Shown: positions 41,490 through 52,908 of the stretch, piece after piece
Position numbering within the stretch: the stretch's first letter is position 1
How the letters are laid out: every line of letters begins with the position of its first letter
NCBI GenBank assembly: GCA_036250225.1
Contig: JAPZLL010000001.1
Span: 806,001-870,000, forward strand
Direction of reading: 5' to 3'
Source: Cercophora sp. LCS_1
Lineage: Eukaryota; Ascomycota; Sordariomycetes; Sordariales; Lasiosphaeriaceae
Length of the DNA stretch: 64,000 nucleotides
The notes under the pieces: model-generated
Told to the model about the DNA's origin: nothing
What the model saw: only the letters and a program-made list of their open reading frames with translations
Database searches by the model: none
Translations under genes and position numbers: made by a program

Positions 41490-44456
41490 TCAGCTCTTCC
41501 ACGAACGGCGGTAAGGTCCCTGCAGGACATCGGCCTTGTTGGAGACAACGAGCTCATGGGAGATCTTGCCCATGGCAGCGAGGTGGTCCTGGGCATCCTT
41601 GATGTACTGGAGGGTCTGGGGGTGATCTGGCTCGACGGACTCCTGGACGAGGCTCTGGAGAGCCTTCTGGTGCTCATACCAGGCATTCCACTCGGCATTC
41701 GACTGAGCCTCAGCGGCCTTGGCAGCCTCAAGGGCGGCCTTGCTCGACTTGCGAGAGCTAGACTTCTCCTGAGCGGGCTTGTCCTGAACCTCGTTCTTGC
41801 GCTTGCGGCCACGGGTCGAGGTGGTGGCGCCGGACGGGGGCGGGGAAGCGGCCTGGGTGGTGGTGCCATTGTCGTTGTGAACCCGCCTCATGTGGTCACG
41901 CAGGTTCCACTGGCGGGGGAAGCCGTGGCCTGGCTGGGAGCGCTCGCATCCCTCATATGTGCACAGGTATGGCTTCTCACCGTGGCCGTGCATGGCGTGG
42001 GCCTCACGCTCATGACGGAGCAGGCATGCAGTGGAAGAGAACCGGGCATTCTGGCATCCCTCAACCTTGCAGCGGTAGGGCTTCAGGTGGGAGTCAACAA
42101 ACTTGCTGCAGTCACACGTGGTTAGCGTCATTGGTCACCGAGCCGTGAATGTATCTTACTCGTAGTTGCACTTGAGCTTCTCGGGCTTGTGGTTGCAGGT
42201 CGTCTCGCCCTCCCACGGGCAGTGGAAGAGGCCGTCCGCTTGGGGATACGCATTCTTGTAGAGAAAATGGTCCCTGGCAGACGACTCACCTTCGCCGCTC
42301 AGTCGGCGAGAGTTGAAAGAGGGGGGGAGAGAAAAGCCATCCTGGCTCATGGAGGGCATTCCGTGGATATCCTCGGAAACATAAGGAGCATCAAGCTTGC
42401 GCCTGGAGTCGCGAGATGGGTCAGGAAATGTCGGATGGGGGAGGGGATCTGTATTGCAGACATACCTGGGTGACTGGCCGGGAAGAGCGGGGGAATTGGA
42501 GTGATGGCTGTCGTTGGGGGATGAGGCAGAAGGAACAGCGGACCAGACGTCGTCGGAGCCACCATCCGCAAGACCAGGCGAAGACAGGCGGGAGTCAACA
42601 GGGCTCAGCGAGCCCCAGGACTGCGGCGAGGAAACAGCAAGGCTGTTGATGATCTGGGGGTTCACATGCGCAACCGAGGCACCAAGGCCGTCAGTGTACT
42701 GAAGGCCGTCGGGGAATGCCATCATGCTGGGGTAGAAGCCGGCGTTCATGTGGGAAGAGACAGAGAGAGAATCCAGGTCCTGAGCGAGGTATTGCTGAAC
42801 ATCCATCATGCGGCCGTTTGTCACGGGACCATCCTGAAAGGTAGCATTACCCATCATGTCGAGCTTCGACATTTGCGAAGATGCCAGAATTGATTGAACT
42901 CTGGACTGAGTCTTCTTCGTCGACGAAGAAGTCTTGGTGCCTCTGTGCTTGTGGCTCCCGGTCGAGCTGCGAGAGGTCAACCGTCGCATCGGCTCGGCCT
43001 TGGGGGCCTTGACGTCAGCCGACCAGGTGGCGTGCAAGTCATCCATGGCCTCAGTGTGGTCCGGCTTGGGGGTGATGTGGCCAAAAGGGTAGAACTCCTC
43101 GGATTCTCCAGTGGTGTAGTAGTCCGCGGCGTCAGTAAACTCAGGGAAGTTCTGTGGGCCTTCAGCTGTCGTATCCCAGGACGAACCGGCCAGGTCCGCT
43201 GGTCCTGTGTGACAGAAAGAAGAAAACATCCCGGAAGTAGAGGAAAGCATGTTCGGAGCAAAGTTGTATTCGCTGAGGGGAAGGGTTAGTATGCTGCTCA
43301 ACAAGACAGACGACGAGATGCAAGAAAAGACAGTTGAGGAAATTGACGGTGAAGGAATTAGTCAGGTGGCACAGCTTTGCATCCTGCCACATCAAAGGTT
43401 AGTTGGCGTCTTATATTACGGCGGAAGGGTTCACAAACCAACTGAGCAGTGCAGATGCGCAAAGTCCAAGGAATCCATGTGGAAGTAGAGAGGCGTCCAG
43501 CAGAGAGTCCAGGAGTCACTTGGCCAAATGGGGTCGATCGCGAGCAAGAAATGTCGAAGCACCAGTGAACTGTTCTGTTGTTCCACCGCGATCTGGGTTC
43601 GCGTAGAGAGAGAAAGAGACCAGGATGGATTGTCGTGAGAGAGCGCAAGAGCCCAGCGGTGCCATGTCATTGACCAAGTCCAGAGGTGAAAGAGTGGGTG
43701 CCGCAGTAAATTCCACATGTCGAGTCGAGTTCCAGGTAAAAAGGTGTCGAGCGATCAGAGGGCAGTCCGGGTTGATGGAGAGACGACCACTCGACTGCAA
43801 TCCGAACTGTCTCCCAGCATATGGTTGACAAGTTCAAATGCAGACAAGCACGAGAATATGCGGAAAAAGACAAAGCGTCCAGGGTCGAGTCCAGTCAACG
43901 GGTCGTCCTTGAGTCCGGAGTTGAAAAGCAAAAACGTCCTGGTTCCAGCAGCGAAAGCAAATACAGGCGAGTCCTGAAGCACTGATCCGGTGGTTGAGAT
44001 GTCCTCGATGGGGAGTGTCGAGCTGTCGGTCGAGACTTACCACGCTCAGAGAGCAGGCTTGTATGAATTGCGAGTGAGACCGCCTTTTCAAGCGGTCTCT
44101 TGCCCCGAGAGGCCAGGTCCCACGGACGGTCGTCCGGTGTTGTCCATAGATGATTGTCAAGTCCGGAGCAGAGAACAGGTCCACGATAGTTCAGTCCAGA
44201 AGAGTGCAGGTTGGTCGAGTCCATGGCCAGCAGTCAATCACGCTCAGAGCAAGCCTCACTAAGACCACGAGAGCAGATGCCGAGTAGAGAAGATGCAAGG
44301 AAAACAAGACTTATATTCGCAACACGCAAGCGCAAGAGCGCCAGATGAACAACGCGTAAATGCACAATGGGCCTCCCAAGGAACAAATGAAAACAGCGCA
44401 ATATACCTAGAAGGAGTGTGGACTTCGTCCAGCTCAATGTGATTGTAGCCAGGCAT
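41490..44456 (-). CDS. C2H2 zinc-finger transcription factor
   Basis: Model: exons 44407-44456, 42160-43272 and 41490-42105, 592 residues. Exon 1 encodes MPGYNHIELDEVHTPS and joins in phase to SEYNFAPNMLSSTSGMF across a 1134-nt intron, which is unusually long; a start at the internal Met (43250) is the alternative. The DNA-binding part at about 365-465 has a degenerate Cys-rich first unit (FHCPWEGETTCNHKPEK) and two good fingers (C400, C405, H419, H424 and C436, C441, H459, H464, containing HGHGEKPYLCTYEGC and WNLRDHMRRVH). It is followed by a basic RGRKRKNE segment and an Ala/Glu-rich helix. The long N-terminal part is Ser/Pro-rich and probably regulatory. I cannot assign a specific named regulator. 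A further intron appears to lie in the 3' UTR, 8 nt after the stop. Confidence 0.78.
43273..44406 (-). other. 1.13-kb first intron of the C2H2 gene with GTCGAG/GTCC repeats
   Basis: The donor at 44406 reads GTATAT and the acceptor at 43273 reads CCCCTCAG. Inside, the plus-strand hexamer GTCGAG occurs at 43719, 43724, 43746, 43884, 44017, 44029 and 44214, and GTCC/GTCCAG is very frequent. An 11-bp direct repeat CACGCTCAGAG occurs at 44041 and 44239. A good GTAAGT donor on the minus strand near 44038 hints at extra leader exons. This may be an intron, an alternative promoter region, or both. Confidence 0.5.
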
Positions 44457-47400
44457 ATTGTCGCTCCGGGTCAGAGCAATAGCAGTCATCCAGGTGGCAC
44501 AAGGGAGCAGATGCTCGGAAATCCAGCTGGGTAGCCGACACAAGGGGGTATTCCAAGCGTCAAAATCCTGTGGGGCGCAAGGTCCTGATGGGTTGGTGGG
44601 TCGTGCAAGAGCGGTCTGTCGTGAATAACAACAGAGCAGCTCCTGGAGAGGCGATGATGTGGTCCAACGGGGTGATCCTTGGAGGGGTAGAGAGAAGAGA
44701 GCAAGACTCTGTGACAGGGCAGGAGCAAGAACAATGGAGAAGGGAGCAGCGAGGCGTGTATAAGAAGGGATCCGCAACGGCGAGGGTGCGGCGTGACGAG
44801 GGCGTGTAGTGCGGGTTGGCGGTCCAGTGAAACAGGCCTGGAGATGTCGCTTGGGTTGGGCGTAAACGCTGGCGGGTCGTTGGGCTCTGGTATGAGAAAT
44901 TTGTGTGAAGGAAAGAGCAGCTGTTGGGCAGTGGAAGGGGCTATTCGGGTTTTAATCTTGCGGCAGCGCACACCTTTGCTCCTTCGCAAGCGTTTGCACC
45001 CCGCCCGGCCAGGCCTGAGATTCTCTCATTCGTCTGCTGGCGCTGGCCCCGTTCCATCCTCATCTCGCTCGCAATGCCTCCTCCCGCTTCACTTTCTGCG
45101 GCGCTTCATCTTTTTCCTGCACTTTCGGGCCTGCGTGTCTGCGACCTGTCACATTGAAGCTAACGCTGAGCTGGCACGGCGCTCCTGCACTCGTCATAGG
45201 CTGTGTTTTGCATGGCTCTCTCGCACACCGCTTCGCGACTGGAGCATCTTCCTTGCTTTGCACGGGTTTGTGTCGTCGACCAGAGGTCGCAGCGGGGCCA
45301 GCGCCCGCCGCCAGCCTATCAAGCCCTGTGGCGATAGCTAGTCGGCGACAGGTGCAGGGGGTGGGCTGCAGACGAGAGCTTGCCAACACATCAATGCAGA
45401 TAGCCAGGCCCACTTACCAGACCACTCCCCTCAAGTGTTGCGCGAAATAGACACACTTTACCCCTCTTCTCGGAACGACAGCTGGCGAACCGCCATCGAC
45501 GGCGACATTGCCGCCGTTATTGGCAAGGCTCTGACCGTGAGCCCCTCCAAGGGACCCGCGCCGTTGCCGCCGCTGTCTGGTGCTGCCGACCACGGGTGGA
45601 CAGCGTCGAGAAGGCATCAGTTCTTTTTCCTGGGAGGAAGCAATGTCATGTCACAGGCGCTCAAGCAAAACATTCAGGTTGCGGGGAGAGCATGAAGCAT
45701 GAAGCATGAAGCACGGCACTTGTGGCCGTTTGCCCTCCCCGCCCGGTTTCAGTGGTGGTCGCCATGCTTGCGGCGGTTCAGCTCGAAACCCCAAAGCCCT
45801 CCAACGACGACAACCAAAGAAAGTCTGTCTCACCATCTGTTGGCCAGTCAGCGTGTAGCAAGTGGGTCGAGACGGTGTATGTGACGCGCCTCGACTAATG
45901 TGGACGGTCTGGATGAAGGCCAGCTGCTGAGTGGTCGCTGTTGGGCCACTTGATGTCAAGATTTTCACGACGTTGGTCTCGCCCGGCTTGGGGGCAGCTG
46001 AGGATCATCATGGCGGGACGACTGATTGCTCAGGAGAACTCGCCTCGAGCGGAGTTGCTCCCCGCCAAAACGACATGCCCGCTGGCCAAGACTGCTTGAA
46101 GAGCTGACAAAGCGTGAGCGACGTTACCTTTCGCAGCCTGACGACCAGTTGTCGTTTGGTTTGTGATCAGCCTCCAAGGTCCTGGCGGCAAGAGCGGGTT
46201 CTCCGGGGCTCCACGAAACCATGAACGCCGAGTTGTCCCTGCTCGAGTTTCGCGCTTGTGATGCAGCAGCCTCATTCTATGCAAGCCGGAATGAAGTTCC
46301 CCTCAGCGTCTCGTCGCATGGGCCGTACGTGTCAATGAGACGAGTCAAGTTGATGTTATCGAGAGGTCATGGCTACTGTGGCGTATCTTGATTGCTTTGC
46401 TTCTCGGACCGGCGTGATGAGCTGGTCTAGACTCACTTGCTCAGGACGTTGCAACCGACAAACAGATGAGCGGAGGCGTCGTGTGTCGTTGCGCGCTAGC
46501 CGAGGTGGTGGACGAAAATATTGTTGCCGTTTCTCCCGTCGAATTCGCGGAACATGTGTTGATCGAGAAGATATTGAGGTCAAGGAACCCCCGGCGCTCC
46601 TTGTCGAAGTGTACTTTCGTGTTTGCCGACTCGTCATGGCCGGCAGGATTCGTCCCTCGAGCATGAACTACTGCCACATCAGCGCTCAGCATTCCTCCTG
46701 ACCTCTCGCTGACACCACTCTCCCAAGCGAGGCTCTCGGACAGCAATGGACGGTAATACGGTGCTGTCTTCCACTCAGAGCAGACCAAGTAACGACGGCG
46801 ACGTAATTGGCCTTTGGCATCAAGATAGCGCATGGCAGAAAAACGAGAGCTGAGGATGCTCCAGAGTCCTGGGCGACCTTCGATGTCGTAACTCGAGTTG
46901 ACAAAATTCGGAGTCGGCCCAAGACGTCAAGCTCAGGGTGCCACATGTCGTAAGGATGACCAAGAGAAAGTCCTGACTGGACCCGAAGCAAGATGGATTC
47001 AGGATCTGTGTCTCTCTCAAGACACATCCCTGGCAGTTTTTGGCGCGGGCGACAACGAAAGCCACGAAACCGGGTGAGTTTGCTGGCAAGGTCATTTGGC
47101 AAGGGAATATGACTCTTCACCTTCGTGGTTGTCGACTCGAGCCATATGGCAATCCAAGGCAAGTTCAACAATCTTCGAGCCTCACATGTGAAGACTGGGA
47201 CGGTGCTCGCTGGGTGAGGGCACACTCGTGCCTCGTACGAAGCCAAAACGAAAGACGAGGTGTCTTCTCAGCGCGACAGTCGTTCTCGATGTAGCAGGCC
47301 GATTACTTGCTACCAGAGTTAGCCTGTCTGCCATCAAGGTGCCCCATCAGGGTGACTTACCTTAATCCGACACAACGGTCAGTCATCTCCTGCTTTTGGC

Positions 47401-49918
47401 TGGGGATTGGAGCAAAAGACTTCGGCTGGCGTCGGCAGTTGGCTTCCTGATTCTCGGGCTTGTGTCGGGAGCTTCGCCGTGGCAAGTCTCTTGTCTGTCA
47501 TCCTTGGGGAGCTGGGTGAGCTCCTGCGATGCAGGACATGCGAGCGCCTGTGAGAAACCGGCGGTTGAACTGCTCTGTCTTGCGCATCCTCGCGAGTGTT
47601 CTCGCCGGCTTTGAAGATGGTTTTATTTCGAAAGAGTCTGTGACGGGCACGCTCGATGGAACCAAACATGATCGCCATTCCCCCAGTCTCGCCATCGCCC
47701 TCGTGCTCGACTAACGTCGACAATCGCAAGTCGATGCCCGAGTAGTTGGTGGCGAACTCACAAACAGCCATTAAGCACTTCTATTCGCCGCAAGGCTGGT
47801 GATCTGCAGAGCATGGAGGCCCTACCCCAGATGTTGGCTACTGAGACAGCCAACGGGAACTCAGTGCTGGGGGGTTGACCAACTGGTGCTGTTGTCTTAC
47901 GTCTTGCCTGATTGCTGGGTGGTCCAAGGGTTAGGTGTAGAGCAGACCGAGGTGCTGTTCAGAACGGGATGCTGGTGTCCTCGGCAAGGCTGCAGCGACG
48001 CCACCGACGTCAGGAAAGGTTCGTGAAGTGAGAATGATGGGTTTTGGGTCTGAATCTAGGTCCGGATCTAATTGAACCTGAGAAGTTGACTGCAGCATCC
48101 TCGGGCTCCTTGGGTGAGGACAATCGGGCATGCTCGCCACCAGAGGCATCTTACCTTTTCTCCGCTGGCGATCCGTACAGAAGATCGCTAACAAGGCGTG
48201 GGAGGTGGATTGGCGTTCGCGGGCTGGCAAGGCTGTGTGGTGCTGATTCTGGCTTCGGGATCGGCAGTCCTGTCCAAACGGCTCTCCGGGCGGCTGGTGG
48301 CGGCAACGGGTGACGGGCGTGTGGCATGGCTTGGCAGCGACCCCAGAGATTACGGAGCTCGGCAACTGGGGCTTCCTCGGCGCGGGTTGGAAAATCGGAC
48401 GATTACAAGATGTGTGTGGGGGAGAGGCATCACCGAGTCAGGCTCTGCTCTTGATCCCATTTTGGACGCGGGACTTCTCTGTCTTCAGCAGCCCCATGCC
48501 GAAGGTGTGCGTCGAGGATCACCAAGAAAGGGTGCTCGGTGCCGACTTAGGCGGCGCGCTGCTCTTTAAGGGGCAGCAGCCAGCGCAGCGCTGGTCGCGG
48601 CGAGCGAGCGAGAGTCGGAGAGCAACTGCCAGGGCCGGGGGGGCAAGCGGTCTCGGGTGGACGTTGGGTAGCTGTCGTCACAAGCACGATTGGGCTCGCG
48701 GGGCGCCAGCGAAGCGCGTTTCTGCCCAACGTCGAGTCCCCCAAATCATGGTGGCTCGTCACCGCTCTGACGGAAGCAGGGTCGGACCTTGCGCCAATCG
48801 CTTCTCCAAATCGCCGGAGCATCGGGCGACAACAGATTTGCCTTGGGTGCTTGGCGCCCCCGTCCCTGCCCAACGAAGCCAGCCCCTGGTTGCAATGGCA
48901 TTCCGCTCAACACCATGTCCCCCGCATGCGCAATGTGCGAGGTGTTCGCGACGCCGGCAAGGGCAGGCGTGCCGGCAGCCATTGGACCACCTTGCACCCA
49001 AGGTGCGGTTGCAAGTCGTCGCCTTTTTCGTTGGCGATCTCCGTCGAGGCCCCTTTCCCGTCAACGCCCGACCTGCCAGTCTCGCAGGCCCCCACTCGTC
49101 CGAGGTCACGAATCTGCCTGTGTATGCGGGTCTTTTCTGAAAACAGAACGCCTTTTCCCTCTCCAGCTCCCAAGTTGGTCGCCGCGGACCGACACAGGCG
49201 ACACTGCGTGTTCTCATCTGCGTCCACACGTCGCCGTGCCGCATCGCTGTTGGTCCCTGTTGCCTGGCTGCGCGGTCGTCCTTGTCGGCTTGCCACTCAG
49301 CCATCAGCCCTGGCACGACGACATATATGTCTGCATCGTGAGACCGCCCTTCTTCAGCCTCCGTCCCATTTCCTGTCCAGGCATTCCGTATCCGTACCTA
49401 CCTTACACACACGCACGCACATCCAACAGCATCCAGCACTTTCAAAGAGAGAGTCGCGTTGCTTGCCCTTCAAGCAGAGACAGACAGACCGTCTACACAC
49501 CTTTGTAGACTCAAGGAGTCCACTTGCGCGCCCGCCGAGTTGTCAAAATTCGCTCCATAGTTTAGCCAGCAAGTCCCGTCGGAGCCCCTCCACCGTTGAA
49601 TCGCTCCCGAAGACACATCCTAGTGAGGCTCTCGCCGCCCGTGGATCCCCTTGGATTTTTTTGAGGAATTTTTCTTTTGGTGGCCATCATCCCCAGGAAC
49701 CCCCGGCCGCAAGGATTTTCAGTTTTTTTTTTACCCACGGGATCGGCCTGACAGCCCGAGTTACGAGTCGCTCGCTCGAGGACCGCCCCTTTTTTCTTTG
49801 GTTTGTTTGTTTCCTGTGTGTTTGTGCTTTCACTGCCCGCGGATTCCAGCCCAGCCAGCCAGCACTTTCCCCAAGACAGCCATCTTGAGTCCCGAGTCCC
49901 GTCGGCGCCGGAAAGGAA
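44457..49918. other. 5.5-kb gene-free stretch between two divergent genes
   Basis: This is the largest stretch without a gene in the window. The open frames in it (the longest reaching 345 codons, in the leader of the downstream gene) show no domain, signal peptide or convincing splice pattern. The last 600 bp are pyrimidine-rich leader sequence. The region separates the C2H2 factor (minus) from the unrecognised 368-residue gene (plus). Confidence 0.5.
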
Positions 49919-51214
49919 ATGGCACAACCGGACTTTGCCTACCGCGCATCTGCCATGGTGTCCAACACGGACGCATGGCTCCCTTCACGCAGGTGGGCGC
50001 AACATCTCGATCTGTGCACCGGGCGAGGAGCGCATGTCAGCTGACCTGTGGCAAGCCCCATCTACCATGATACATATCAGAACGCCATGTTTGACAAGGC
50101 CAACGGCCCGTACCGACCGCAGAGGTAAGACGCATGCCGCTCGAGACCCCTTGAGGACACTAGAGAATAACGCCAGGGCTCAAGCATGGCGTACCCGTCC
50201 GGAACTATGTCCACCTACAACCTGCCGGCCACCCTGTCCAACGGAAACCACGGCCAGCTCGCAAGGCAAGGCGGCGAGGTGCTGTATCCCCTCACAACCA
50301 CATACACGGCCCGGCCAGCACCCGGCATGTACAACAACCACAGCCACAGCCAGAACCACGTGCAGCAGGGCCCCGCGTACGGCCAGGCCCAGGGCCAGGC
50401 GCCCTTCAAGAACCTGAACCCCCAGGGCTGGGGCGACCAGCAGCAAGGCCGCTTCTCTCCCACGGACTCGGTCGACGACATCATTGCCTCGCCGAGCCTG
50501 TCTGACTATTCGATCGAGAACGGCATGGGGCGGCGAACACCGCCAGTCAAGAACCGGATCAACGGGAAGCCGCGGTCGCAGCGGCGCCCCTCGAACCGGG
50601 ATGAGTTTGACGGCCCCCATCAGTTTCTCCAGCGCCCACCAGCAGAGTACATCGCCATGCAGGAGCGCGAGCTCCCCCACCTGCCCACCAATTTGCTGGT
50701 GCAGGAGCAGGATAGTGTCCTGTCCCAAGTCAACGACCGTCTGTCCCAGTGCGCATATGACTTTGTAGCAAAGTATCAGTTTCCGATCCCGCTGACCCAA
50801 GACATGCGCCCGGTTGAGCGTCCCCAGGACAGGGAGTGGTGCGTACCCCAACCTGATGGCAGTGCATGCCCATGATACAGACTCTAGGCTAAACGTGCTT
50901 CTAGGACCGAGTGGGTATATCTACTCAAGCGCCTTGCCACCAAGCGGCGCATCCCGGCGCGCGTGCTCTACAACGGACAGATCAAGCAGTTTGTCACAAT
51001 TCTTGAGAACTCGCTCGAGATGCGGCACGCGGCCAAGCACCAGTCGCGCCCACTCAAGGATGACCGCAACATCTTGCAGCTCATTTCGGCCGGTATCCAG
51101 GTGGCCAAGATCCTCAAGGACGCGCAGGCCATGGACTATCTGGACCGGCTATACGTTTCAACGGAACAACAGATCCAGGAGCGATCTGCTGCCTCGGCGG
51201 CGAGGTTCCGCTAA
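49919..51214 (+). CDS. Unrecognised protein with disordered N terminus and helical C-terminal domain
   Basis: Model: exons 49919-49992, 50056-50124, 50185-50838 and 50905-51214, 368 residues. The two short first exons encode MAQPDFAYRASAMVSNTDAW and NAMFDKANGPYRPQ; both introns end in AAG, which alone keeps the frame into MAYPSGTMSTYN. If that splicing is wrong, translation may start at 50186. The first half is Gln/Asn/Pro/Tyr-rich and low in complexity. The second half looks ordered and conserved: LPTNLLVQEQDSVLSQVNDRL, DFVAKYQFPIPL, EWVYLLKRLATKRRIPARV and DDRNILQLISAGIQVAKILKDA, probably all helical. I do not recognise the family. The very long upstream region suggests regulated expression. 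Confidence 0.68.
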
Positions 51215-52908
51215 TACTTGGCTTCATCGGCCAAGGGAAAGACAACAGAAGATGGAGCCAGGCCACATGAGTGATGTATTTGTACCTTGTGACGGCTCGT
51301 CATCGAATATTCAGCGACAAAGCAACGCCGTGGTTGGGTCGGGTTGGTGGTCGGTTCCCCCGGTATTGTAAGAGTTTATTATTGATAGTCATTTTTCCTC
51401 TTCTTCACCAAGGCGGGCAATCTCGACAGGCGGTATTTCTCTGGAGGCCGGTTTTGTTTTTTGACGTGCGCAGTTCTCTGACTTTGTTCGGGTTTGGGCG
51501 GATGCGTTTGCAAGAACTCTTTTACTCATTTGCTCTTTGACGGGAGGCCAAATACAACTGCAGTTATTTGGGGACAACTTATACTTGGGCGGATTTCTTG
51601 TTTCCCGGGATACAGCGCAGCATTGGGAGTTTTTGGTGAACGGGGATAACTACCTAGCAATAGGAAGGAGGCAAATCTGATTTGTTCGTTTTGGCCGGCA
51701 TGACATGACGCTTGTCCTTGCTTTTCAACCCTCTTGGTGGTGTTGGTGGTGATGTTGAGATTTGTAATCTCAACATATGTCCAACTCCCAACTTCCAGCT
51801 ACAAGGGGCGAGCCGAAACACAGTGCTCTGGGTCACTTGACGCATCCCATACCCGAGTGATGCCTGGGTGTAACATATTCTCTACCGATGCTCGATGATA
51901 TGCATTAGGTTTTGTCCAACACCGACAACCACCCACCGATCATGTCATTGTTACGGTACCTAGATAAAATCGTCGGTATCGCTAAGTATTGGCTGTGTCT
52001 CCAGGTCGGTGGTCTCACAAATGCCAATCCCGAATAGCAGCAGTGTAGTCGTCAATCCCATCATTGACCACGCCGAGTCACTGCCTGCCCACGTTCAAAA
52101 CAAACCCGTCACCGAACCGTGGGTACTCAACTACGAACCAAATCCAACGAAAGCCCCCGAAACAACAGCCCAACTATGGACAATTCCATTCAGCCCTACC
52201 AACCCTTTCCTCCCCCTATGGGCCCGTCGAAGCAGTAAGGTGTCCCAGTCCGTGCGACGGTGTCGAAGCCATCAAGTATCGGTATCCGAAAGGGGTTTAG
52301 TCTGGTTTCTGAGCTTGGCGTTGACCCCTGTTACCTTCCCTCCAGCGCAGCGCAGCGCAGCCGCCATCCAGCGTTGTTCTCCCCAGCACGCTCCCCCGCG
52401 GGAGAGGGGAGGGCTGCGAGGGAGAAAAAAAAAACCGTTCTGGTCGGTCGGTTCGCCGCCGCACCTCGGTCGCTCAATTCAGTTTAGTCTCACCCGCATA
52501 GCCCGCAGGGCACTGCGGCGAAATGCATCATCGGGATCGGGGGATGCCTACCAGTTAAACAGACCACTTGCCCCCCTTCCCCGAGGATCGATCTCCTGTT
52601 CTTTATTTTCTTTCTGGTGATACATGTCAGTGATTGAGGAAATATTGTACAGAACAGATTCCAGAAAGGAAATCGCCAACGATATCGCGACCAAACAAAC
52701 TTGACATATCTATCGTAAACCCCCCATCGCATTTTATACACTCCATCCCCCCGCAACGCAACGAGGACGCACGATACAAACCGCATTATTACCTATCCCC
52801 GTTCCCCGACAGACAAACAAACAAACAAACACGCTTGATCTTTCTCTCCTCTCTTGAAACGTCCCACAGGCACGGACACAAAAAAAACACGGGGACACAG
52901 GTGTGCAA
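51215..52908. other. Promoter region of the Zn2Cys6 gene
   Basis: About 1.7 kb; 3' flank of the preceding gene, then AT-rich and finally CA/AC-rich leader directly before the ATG at 52909. No gene seen. Confidence 0.55.

Noticed and set aside
46686..47246. 186-codon minus-strand open frame in the 5.5-kb gap
   Set aside because: No domain, no signal peptide and no splice sites that would extend it into a recognisable protein.
48851..49888. 345-codon open frame on the plus strand
   Set aside because: Lies in the pyrimidine-rich leader before the gene at 49919; Arg/Pro/Ser-rich, no domain, no initiation context better than others nearby.
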